Assembly: GCF_027213785.1 (NCBI RefSeq)
Contig: NZ_JAPWGO010000006.1
Coordinates: 151,378-189,351 of the forward strand
DNA length: 37,974 nt
Origin: Limimaricola sp. G21655-S1
Lineage (GTDB): Bacteria > Pseudomonadota > Alphaproteobacteria > Rhodobacterales > Rhodobacteraceae
Reading direction: 5' to 3'
How positions within the stretch are numbered: position 1 is the first letter of the stretch; each line of letters begins with the position of its first letter. Below, in pieces: positions 24,095-31,069 of this stretch. Position numbers and translations under genes: made by a program. The notes beneath the pieces are model-generated. The model worked only from the letters and a program-made list of their open reading frames with translations. It searched no databases and was not told the DNA's origin.

Positions 24095-25303
24095 TCAACC
24101 GCGCCGCTGCGTATCGATCAGCAGGGCCTTGGCCCGGTCGAGCGCCACGTCGAGATCCGCGAAGGCACGCTCCATGCGCTGCTTCGCCGCCTCCCGCATC
24201 TCGCGATCCCCCGGATGCCCGGTGTCGTGGCGTCCAAACGGGGGCGTGGGGGGCACGGTCCGCCGCCTGGCGCCACGCGCGGGGCGCGCCGCGAGACGCG
24301 CGCCCAGACTTGGCACCGCCCAGATCCGTGCCGTCTGACGACCGGTGATCTCGTGCAGCAGACCGAGCTCCGTCATTTCACCCAGCAGGGTCAGCGCGGT
24401 GCGGATCGACACGCCGATTGTCTCGGCGAGCAGCGCCGAGCTCAGCACCGGCGCGGTACCGAAGGCTTGCACTGCATCGGCCATGCGCGAGCGCCCGCCC
24501 CTGCCCTGCGCCGCCTCCTGCCCGCGCCGCAGCCAGTCGCGCGACAGCGCGAAGCGCCCGACCTCCGCCTCGAAGAGCCGCGCGAGATTGGTGCCGAGGG
24601 TCAGGAGCCCCGCCTCGCTGCCCGGCGACCACGGCAGGAAGCTCCGGTGGCTCAGCGCCAGGGCGGGCGGCGAGACCCAGTGCGCATCGACCCGCCCCGA
24701 CAGACCCCGCAACACGTCCTCGGGACCGATCCCGCGCGCGACCCGGCCCCGCAGGCTGCTGTCGGCCGCCATGAAGATCAACCGCTCGACGAGTGGGTTG
24801 GCGCGCTGCGACAGCGCCGCGTAGCCGGCCGCCGCCCGCGCCGCGCTCAGGATCGGCATGTCGCCGGGTCTGAGGTCCGCGAAGAGGCCTTCGATTTCGG
24901 CGTCATCGAGCCGCTGGCCTTCGGGCTCATCGGCCGGGTCCACACCGGGCCCGGTTCCGGTGCCTGCCGCCCTCTCGAAGCGCCGGACGGTCTGGACAGG
25001 CCGCGTCAGAGGATCGCCCGGCGCCTTCAGCGCGCGGATCAGGCTCAGCGCCAGCTCCGCACCGGTCGGATCCGCATCCTGGCTTCCATTCAGCGCGACG
25101 CGTGGCAGCAGATCGCCCTCGGAGATTCGGATGCCCTCGAGCCCCGCGCTCGCGACGGCCTCGGCCAGCGCGATCTCCGAGCGCCAGAGGTTTCCGACCG
25201 CGGGCTCGGCACGGGCCATGGCCTCCAGCCGCGTAGCCAGAACCTCGGCCCGCATGAAGGTCGAGACGGCATTTCGCGCCTTTTCGGTGTCATCGAAGGC
25301 CAT
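24095..25303 (-). CDS. DUF1612 / RHE_PE00001-family HTH protein
   Basis: A 402-residue protein of a family common on plasmids and islands of Rhizobiales and Rhodobacterales. It begins FDDTEKARNAVSTFMRAEVLATRLEAMA and has the conserved GNLWRSEIALAEAVASAGLEGIRISEGDLLPRVALN region (about 36-72), a central helical domain, and a C-terminal winged-helix (LLAETIGVSIRTALTLLGEMTELGLLHEITGRQTARIWAV, about 290-330). This suggests a DNA-binding regulator; the biological role of the family is not established. ATG at 25303 has AGGGG upstream. A perfect inverted repeat sits 32 bases before the start and may be its own operator. Confidence 0.85.
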   Translation of the reverse strand: MAFDDTEKARNAVSTFMRAEVLATRLEAMARAEPAVGNLWRSEIALAEAVASAGLEGIRISEGDLLPRVALNGSQDADPTGAELALSLIRALKAPGDPLTRPVQTVRRFERAAGTGTGPGVDPADEPEGQRLDDAEIEGLFADLRPGDMPILSAARAAAGYAALSQRANPLVERLIFMAADSSLRGRVARGIGPEDVLRGLSGRVDAHWVSPPALALSHRSFLPWSPGSEAGLLTLGTNLARLFEAEVGRFALSRDWLRRGQEAAQGRGGRSRMADAVQAFGTAPVLSSALLAETIGVSIRTALTLLGEMTELGLLHEITGRQTARIWAVPSLGARLAARPARGARRRTVPPTPPFGRHDTGHPGDREMREAAKQRMERAFADLDVALDRAKALLIDTQRRG

Positions 25304-25334
25304 CAGTCAAACCCCTGCCATGCCACATAATTCT

Positions 25335-25351
25335 CATCCTACTTGAGGATG
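25335..25351. promoter_or_regulatory. Palindromic operator candidate upstream of DUF1612 gene
   Basis: CATCCT and AGGATG pair around ACTTG in an AT-rich promoter-like region. Its position at -32 to -48 from the leftward start codon suits autoregulation. Confidence 0.45.
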
Positions 25352-25614
25352 TATAGTCTCATCTTCAATCGTCTCTGCGGATTGCAGATGTGTTTTAGAA
25401 AGCCTTTTGTGGGAGGGGTCCGGAAGCGTGATCCTGTCCAGTCCGGGCGTGCGCTACGACCGGAACGAAATCGCAGGCTTCAGTCCGCGCCCTTGCGAGC
25501 AAAGGGATCTGGCTCTTGGGTCTCCCCTTCCCTGTCGTCTCCGCCAAGGCTGCGCGCCCCTTGCCGGTGCTTTCAAACGACCGTATTCTCTAGTATAGTT
25601 GCATTGGAGGGTCC
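25352..25614. promoter_or_regulatory. Intergenic region before the recombinase cassette
   Basis: About 260 bp without a gene. A promoter-like TAGTATAGT lies at about 25591-25599, just upstream of a GGAGG ribosome site at 25606-25610. Confidence 0.35.
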
Positions 25615-25767
25615 ATGTTCTGGCAGCCGCAGGAGGGCTCGATCGCTGGTAACGTCCATCTCGCCTGCATTCGCAGGCCGAACCAAGAGATACAGCATGA
25701 CCACGTTCCCGAGCCATCGGACCAAGATCAATCGCGCCATGCGGCTGGCCGAGGTTGGCGAGCATAG
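25615..25767 (+). CDS. Possible 50-residue leader ORF overlapping the next gene
   Basis: ATG at 25615 follows an excellent GGAGG with four-base spacing and continues for 50 codons (MFWQPQEGSIAGNVHLACIR...), ending inside the next gene in another frame. It has the best ribosome site in the area, so it may be a leader that couples translation to the overlapping gene at 25697. Function unknown. Confidence 0.3.
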   Translation: MFWQPQEGSIAGNVHLACIRRPNQEIQHDHVPEPSDQDQSRHAAGRGWRA

Positions 25768-25960
25768 GACTACCGCAGAGGCCTTGCTTCGTGCCCTCCC
25801 CGAGAGCGTGATAGCACGCGTCACCGGGAATGAGCTTGCCGAGCTTCTCGATGCCGTGTGGAAACTCTCCCGAAACTCCAAGACGAGTGCGGAAACCGAG
25901 GTCGTCAGCGACGGCGGGACCTGGGACGAGGACAAGCAGCCATTCCGGGAGCTGGCTTAA
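25697..25960 (+). CDS. Small hypothetical protein of the recombinase cassette
   Basis: An 87-residue, mostly helical protein (KINRAMRLAEVGEHRTTAEALL, VIARVTGNELAELLDAVWKL, ending PFRELA). I do not know a named family, but small proteins with an ARVTGxELAELLDA-type core are found beside recombinases in alphaproteobacteria. AAGAGA lies before ATG. It is followed by a 46-codon ORF and a serine recombinase in the same direction. Confidence 0.6.
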   Translation: MTTFPSHRTKINRAMRLAEVGEHRTTAEALLRALPESVIARVTGNELAELLDAVWKLSRNSKTSAETEVVSDGGTWDEDKQPFRELA

Positions 25961-26005
25961 CGAACGCAGTCGTTGCGGTGCAGATCTAGCGCGAAAGAGA
26001 TCATC

Positions 26006-26146
26006 ATGGACCTCCCCTCCCCTGCCCTCGAGCCGGCGCCGCGCGAGGGGTTCGCCCGGATTGCCGAACATCTGAGCGAGGTGCCGAGCGGCTCGCCATT
26101 CCAGGAGACGGTCGAGGTCGTGCTTTGCGATGAAGCGGCACGCTGA
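26006..26146 (+). CDS. 46-residue ORF coupled to the serine recombinase
   Basis: ATG 26006, preceded by AAGAGA, encodes MDLPSPALEPAPREGFARIA... and ends in a TGATG overlap with the recombinase start. The composition is acidic and protein-like. It probably couples translation of the recombinase; a separate function is unknown. Confidence 0.5.
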   Translation: MDLPSPALEPAPREGFARIAEHLSEVPSGSPFQETVEVVLCDEAAR

Positions 26147-27051
26147 TGGCACTCATAGGCTACGCCCGCGTCTCGACCGACCTTCAAGACACTGCCGCGC
26201 AGCGCCGCGAACTGAAATCGGCAGGCTGCACCGAGATCCACGAGGAGTTCGCCTCGGGCGCCGCGCGCGCCCGGCCGGTCCTCGCGAAGCTGGTGGCCAG
26301 CCTCGGCCGCAGTGATGTGCTGGTCGTCGTGCGCATCGACCGCCTCGCCCGTTCGCTTTCGCACCTGCTCGAGGTCATCGAGACGCTGGAAGCCCGCGGG
26401 GCGCATTTCCGATCTTTGGGCGATCCGATCGACACGACCTCGCCGCAGGGCAAGTTCACGCTGCAGATCCTCGGCGCGACGGCCGAGTTCGAGCGGGCTC
26501 TGATCCGCGAGAGGACAATGGCGGGGCTGGCATCGGCGCGGGAGAAGGGCCGCGTCGGCGGCAATCCGGGCCTGCGGGACCGCGACCCGGAGGCGATCGC
26601 CAAGGTCAGCCGGGCGCGCGACCGCAGCTACTTCGACAAGCTCAACGAGGAGGCGCAGCAGTGGCTGCCCGCCGTCCGGCAGTTCCGGCCGCGGCTCCCT
26701 TGGGAGGACGTCGTGCGGATCATCAACAGCCGGCATCCAAGCGCGAAGCCTTGGACCGTCGAGCGGCTGCGGCGCGCCGCCGGGCGCTTCGTGAAAGACG
26801 GGCTGCTGGATCGTGCCGTGCTCGACCGCGCCCCGCCCGCGCGGAAGGACGACCGGATCCTGGCGATCATAGCGGGCATCAAGAGCTCGGCGCCGGAGAT
26901 GACACTGAAGGAGATCGCGGCGCGGCTCGAGGCGATGCGGGAGCCGACGCCGCGGGGCCGGTCGAAATGGGCGACCTCCTCAGTGGCTCACCTGTTGGAT
27001 CGGGCGCAGAAGGCGGGGTTGCTTGAAGACGACGTGGAGCGCAGCGGATAG
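26146..27051 (+). CDS. Serine recombinase (resolvase/invertase family)
   Basis: A 301-residue site-specific recombinase. The N-terminal resolvase domain (1-140) has the catalytic Ser10 in YARVSTDLQD, the conserved VVVRIDRLARS (with catalytic arginines), GKFTLQILGATAEFERALIRERT and the E-helix link. The C-terminal ~150 residues are longer than in Tn3 resolvases (about 185 residues), with a winged or HTH-like part (WTVERLRRAAGRFVKDGLL, LKEIAARLEAM). Its target site could be nearby but was not seen. It begins in TGATG overlap with the 46-codon ORF. An IS3 fragment abuts its 3' end, which is intact. Confidence 0.9.
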   Translation: MALIGYARVSTDLQDTAAQRRELKSAGCTEIHEEFASGAARARPVLAKLVASLGRSDVLVVVRIDRLARSLSHLLEVIETLEARGAHFRSLGDPIDTTSPQGKFTLQILGATAEFERALIRERTMAGLASAREKGRVGGNPGLRDRDPEAIAKVSRARDRSYFDKLNEEAQQWLPAVRQFRPRLPWEDVVRIINSRHPSAKPWTVERLRRAAGRFVKDGLLDRAVLDRAPPARKDDRILAIIAGIKSSAPEMTLKEIAARLEAMREPTPRGRSKWATSSVAHLLDRAQKAGLLEDDVERSG

Positions 27052-27063
27052 GATCGCCGCGGA

Positions 27064-27339
27064 GTGAAAGCCCACAACTTGGAGCATTGCATGAGCCGCC
27101 GTGGCAACTGCCACGACAATGCCGTCGCCGAAAGCTTCTTCAACCTGCTCAAGCGCAAACGGGTCAGGTACCGGATCTATCGCACGCGCGAGGAAGCTCG
27201 ACGGGACGTGTACGACCACCTCAAGATGTTCTACAACCCTAAGTGCAAGCATTCTCAAAACGGAATGCTGTCACCCCTCGAGTTCGAGAGGCAGCAAAAA
27301 CTCAGGCACGAAGGCGTCCAACAAACGCGGGGCTATTCA
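27064..27339 (+). pseudogene. IS3-family element, orfB C-terminus and right end
   Basis: In frame from 27064: HNLEHCMSRRGNCHDNAVAE, SFFNLLKRKRV, MFYNPKCKHSQNGMLSPLEF, the C-terminal part of an IS3 integrase-type transposase, including the last catalytic Glu (NAVAESF). The terminal repeat CGTCCAACAAACGCGGGGCT ends with ATTCA at 27339. The open frame continues into host DNA to 27414. The N-terminal part and orfA are missing. Confidence 0.85.
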
Positions 27340-27777
27340 CCCGGAGGTGTTCCTATCTGCCGTCGCTTTGGCTGCGACCGTCATCTTCTGGCTTTGCAGG
27401 TTAACGGGTCCTGAGTACACAGCGCTGGTGGAGCAGCTTTCTAGCACGTAATGTCCTAATTCGGACACCGCATGACGCGCGGGCATTTGACCGCCTTCAT
27501 TTCCCAGCGAGCCTTGAGGGACCATAGGAAAGGCAACGACGTAAATGCATCCAGCCGTAGCGCACCATCTGCAAGCTTGTCTCTCGGCTGGGCCGAGATC
27601 AAAGCAGCCAGTGAAAAAAAGCGGGAATAGGGTGCACTCATGCCCAAGGATTCATTGCGCAACATTGACGCCGAAATCATATGATAAATATCAAATTGAA
27701 GGCAAGATTCAAACGGTATCACCAGATTAAAAAACACTCTCCTACATCAAAAAACCGAAATCAACGCCGGAAAAAAG
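27340..27777. other. Intergenic stretch at the high/low GC border
   Basis: No recognised gene. TGTCC-TAATTC-GGACA near 27452-27467 is a palindrome. A minus-strand frame ending at 27456 has partly natural sequence (SRFFSLAALISAQPRDKLADG) but no match. From about 27620 the DNA becomes AT-rich; the last 150 bases should hold the promoter of the AT-rich gene. Confidence 0.35.
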
Positions 27778-29202
27778 ATGAACGAAGAATACAGCCGCGG
27801 GTATGCCATTACTCCCAAAAAATCTAGCTTTGAAGAATTTAAAAGTTGGTCTAGCTATTCGCTTACAAAAAAATATGATTTAAAACTATCGCCTAAGACC
27901 GAATTTTTTGCCTCCAGGTCGGGAACTGAAATAAGCATATCGCTTGTTGGTCGCGCCTTTGATCTATACGACAGAACATCAGACACCAAGAAAGTCGCAG
28001 AACAAGCGCTTGATATATATTTAGACAGCGGATTCGAATCGTGCTTAAAATATGTATCATATCTAGCAGGAAGATTTGCCTGCTTCATATGTGATGGACC
28101 GATTATTACCGCTGTACCTGACTGCAGCGCTACATACGCAATACATCATGGAGCCAGCGATAAGGAAAGCATATTTTCCTCTCACTGGGGGCTCGCAGCT
28201 CACCTACTGAAGATCGATCGCTGCGAAGAAGTTTCAAAATTTATGAGCTCTCCAGACTATCAGGAACCAGGAGGCAAGTACTATCCTGGACTTAAAACTC
28301 CGTATTCCGAAGTAACCAGTGTATTCGCAAACTGCTATGGACAGCTAGACACTAACACCAACACGTTTATCCATAAAAGGTTCTACCCAACTTGTTCAGT
28401 ACCCACCATGAGCGTCGAAGCAGCCTGCCGTAAATTCGAACGCCTTCTGAGAAGAAGCGCGATTATGTCAATTGATGAAGGAGCGCAAATTGGCCTTACT
28501 GCTGGCTCTGATAGCATCGCGGTTCTTGCCGCCCTCAGAAACGAATATCCCGCTGGCTCTGAAGCATTTACCTATATAAAATCTGAAAGCCCGAGCAAGT
28601 CGGCCATAACTGATGTTACTGGAGCAAGCAAAGTAGCTAGAAGAAGCGGCATTCCACATTCCGTATTTCCAGTAATGCCAACAGATTTCAGTAGTGAATT
28701 CCACAAGCTTTACTCCAAATCCTTTAAATACGGCGCGCGCTATCCAGCCTTGGCTAGAGCCTTTTATGAAAGCATGCCGCACAATAGAACTATTGCCATC
28801 TCTTTAGGGGCGGAAACTGGCACCGTTTTTTACAAGAAACGCGACGGAAGCGGACCTGACCCCATTCAATTAGCCAAGAAGTTCACGCAGTCTAAAGCAG
28901 CAAATTCTGCAGAGTTAATAAAGTGGATGGAAGAATATATTATTTACACTGAGTTTACGACAGATCGGATCTATGACTACTCATGGGAAGATCTGTTTTA
29001 CTGGGAGCACCGCAATACTAAGTGGGCATCACTTTGGTACGCCGAAATAGATATGACTGGATTTGCAATTGTGCCATACAACTGCAGACACATTCTTGAA
29101 ACAATGCTATCCGTGAACAGAGAGGAACGCGAGAACAAGACGCTACAAAAGAATGTTGTTGGAAACACATGGGGCTATGGCGAAGTTTCCTTCTATAGCT
29201 AA
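27778..29202 (+). CDS. Asparagine-synthetase-like PP-loop protein, AT-rich
   Basis: A 474-residue protein resembling AsnB-type amidotransferases. The N-terminal ~200 residues follow the glutamine-amidotransferase layout (SLVGRAFDLYD, AGRFACFICDGP, SSHWGLAAHLLK), but no cysteine follows the initiator Met, so glutamine hydrolysis is unlikely. The C-terminal domain has a PP-loop variant, LTAGSDSIAVLAAL (residues 241-246 TAGSDS instead of SGGxDS), then KSESPSKSAITD and SLGAETGTVFY. It may amidate or adenylate a carboxylate using free ammonia; relatives such as WbpS in polysaccharide clusters make uronamides, which would fit WecC nearby, but this is inference. Codon use is strongly AT-rich compared with all neighbours. 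The ribosome site is GGAAAAAAG. Flanked by IS relics on both sides. Confidence 0.7.
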   Translation: MNEEYSRGYAITPKKSSFEEFKSWSSYSLTKKYDLKLSPKTEFFASRSGTEISISLVGRAFDLYDRTSDTKKVAEQALDIYLDSGFESCLKYVSYLAGRFACFICDGPIITAVPDCSATYAIHHGASDKESIFSSHWGLAAHLLKIDRCEEVSKFMSSPDYQEPGGKYYPGLKTPYSEVTSVFANCYGQLDTNTNTFIHKRFYPTCSVPTMSVEAACRKFERLLRRSAIMSIDEGAQIGLTAGSDSIAVLAALRNEYPAGSEAFTYIKSESPSKSAITDVTGASKVARRSGIPHSVFPVMPTDFSSEFHKLYSKSFKYGARYPALARAFYESMPHNRTIAISLGAETGTVFYKKRDGSGPDPIQLAKKFTQSKAANSAELIKWMEEYIIYTEFTTDRIYDYSWEDLFYWEHRNTKWASLWYAEIDMTGFAIVPYNCRHILETMLSVNREERENKTLQKNVVGNTWGYGEVSFYS

Positions 29203-29205
29203 TTA

Positions 29206-29330
29206 GCATTAAGAAGACCCAACAAAACCTTCTAATTTGGTTGAGGCAGATGAGGGCGCAGCCGAGGATCACGAAAGTCTCGTGGATGTCGGCGCGCCGC
29301 TCGTAGCAGATGGCGAGGCAGGGCGGTCAC
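29206..29330 (-). pseudogene. IS5-family transposase, C-terminal fragment
   Basis: Leftward translation gives CYERRADIHETFVILGCALICLNQIRRFC, the C-terminal signature of IS5-family transposases (RYERRADIHEAFLSLGCALI). Only about 35 codons remain, right after the end of the glycosyltransferase gene and next to the AT-rich gene. Confidence 0.75.
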
Positions 29331-30985
29331 ATCATCCACGCCGATCCATCCAGTTTTTTGGTATCGGCCAGCGTTGCGATGCAATGGCGTGCGACCAACT
29401 CCCAGTTACGCTCCCTCACTATCCAGCGCCGCGCAGCTCGGCCTAACGCGTGCCGCTTTCTGGGGTTTATCAGCAACTCATCCAAGGCCTCCGCAAGGGC
29501 GGCCCAACTTCTGTTTTGGTAGAAGGAGCCGGTCTCTCCGTCTCGGGCGATCTCTAGCATCGACAGAAGGTCCGGCAGGAGAACGGCTTTCTCCATAGCC
29601 ATGGCCTCGAAGGGCTTGAGAGGTGAAACCAAGTCCGTAACTGGCGTCGATTTCCGCGGTATCGGAGAGATATCGACAAGTGAATACCAGCGTTCCACCT
29701 CCGAAGCAGGAACGCGACCCGTCATTGTCGTTTTCTCGTCGAGCTCTTCTAGGGAAACCAAGTTGCGAAGCTTCGGAATGATCTGGCCCTTAAGGTGCCG
29801 AGCTTCATCGCCTACGAGAAGTAGCCGAAAGTCCCGCCCGCGCCGATGCAGTATTCCGCACGCACGCACGAGATCATCCAATCCTTCATAATGAGTAAAT
29901 GATCCGATATATCCGATCACCGGGGTTTGTTCATGCAGGTTTATCCTATGGGCAAAGCCAGCATCCCGCCTCCGTGGTCGGAATCGTTTTGGATCCGCGG
30001 CGTTGGGTAAAATGTCGATCTGCGTATCAACTACACCCCGACGGCGCAATTCAGCAGCCATTCCTTGGGTCAGAGTAAACACTTGGTCCGAATTCTTTGC
30101 GACCTCCGCCTCTAGATCAAAGGATCGGCGAAATTGCGGGTCTTCCTCGTAGGCCGGATTGACCGACAGCTTCGTCAACTCCCAAAAACCCCGCATTTCA
30201 TATACGAAAGGAATGCCGAGCCGTCGCGCCGCAATTAGGGCGGGAGCAGCGGTTTCGTAGTTGGACGCAGCCATCACGATAGCGGGCCGCAGCACATCGA
30301 ATTTCTGCGCCAAGACTTCTGCCGCTCGATCCATATAGGATGTCTGGCGAACATGAATCCGGCTGGGTTCGGCTATGCGATGATACGTCACCCCGTCGAT
30401 CGTATCCTGGCTGGCGAACCGCTTTTGGCCGACATCGTCCGGAAAGCCGGGGCGGGTCATGCAATGCACCTGCTGGCCAGCGGCTATCATTTCTTTCACG
30501 AACTCTTGTGTACGCATTGAATAGCCGGTCACGTTGTGAGGTAGGCTCATGTGCAACATGTAGCATATTGCGCCCGAAGAGCTTGGCGGAGGCTTCTTCG
30601 GGAGTTCACTCAAGCGCTGCCTGAGTAATTCAGCGCTGAAAGGCGTGATGTTTCCTAGTTCCAGATGCGCCTGCCGCACCCAGTCATCCTCTGCGGATGT
30701 CAGCATCGCATTTTCGGCGACGGCAAGGCACTCCCCTGCAAGATCCGTGAGCGAAGCGTTGATCGCTCTACGAAATCCGGTCTTGAGATCCCGCAGCCCG
30801 GAGGATTGCGAAGCCAAAGCCTGCAGAAGCACGCGTCTTGAATCCTGCCGATCGGCGGCTCCCAACATGCATGCAGCGTCAAACAGCGCCGGCGCCAAGT
30901 CCGGCGTCAACTCCGGGAAGGTCTTCGATGCCTCCTTTACTGGAGACATTCGTTCGGGCCGCCGATCCTGATCCGGAAATTCCAT
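29327..30985 (-). CDS. GT4-family glycosyltransferase
   Basis: A 552-residue cytoplasmic or membrane-associated glycosyltransferase with a GT-B fold. The first ~140 residues are a helical extension. The N-terminal Rossmann domain starts at CYMLHMSLPHNVTGYSMRTQEF with the GYSMR acceptor loop. The C-terminal donor domain has PVIGYIGSFTHYEGLDDLV, LLLVGDEA and the EX7E-type SPLKPFEAMAMEKAVLLPD. I chose ATG 30985, with GAGG seven bases upstream; an in-frame TTG at 31060 would add a poorer N-terminus. Last gene of a leftward operon with wecB, wecC and a two-domain transferase. Acceptor and donor are unknown; a ManNAcA-containing polymer is plausible. Its 3' end abuts an IS5 relic. Confidence 0.88.
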   Translation of the reverse strand: MEFPDQDRRPERMSPVKEASKTFPELTPDLAPALFDAACMLGAADRQDSRRVLLQALASQSSGLRDLKTGFRRAINASLTDLAGECLAVAENAMLTSAEDDWVRQAHLELGNITPFSAELLRQRLSELPKKPPPSSSGAICYMLHMSLPHNVTGYSMRTQEFVKEMIAAGQQVHCMTRPGFPDDVGQKRFASQDTIDGVTYHRIAEPSRIHVRQTSYMDRAAEVLAQKFDVLRPAIVMAASNYETAAPALIAARRLGIPFVYEMRGFWELTKLSVNPAYEEDPQFRRSFDLEAEVAKNSDQVFTLTQGMAAELRRRGVVDTQIDILPNAADPKRFRPRRRDAGFAHRINLHEQTPVIGYIGSFTHYEGLDDLVRACGILHRRGRDFRLLLVGDEARHLKGQIIPKLRNLVSLEELDEKTTMTGRVPASEVERWYSLVDISPIPRKSTPVTDLVSPLKPFEAMAMEKAVLLPDLLSMLEIARDGETGSFYQNRSWAALAEALDELLINPRKRHALGRAARRWIVRERNWELVARHCIATLADTKKLDGSAWMM

Positions 30986-31069
30986 AGAACCCTCTTCGAA
31001 CACGACCGCCACGCTCAGTCTACGGATTCGTGTCCAGCCGATAGATCCGTCCGGCGACAAATCTCGATA

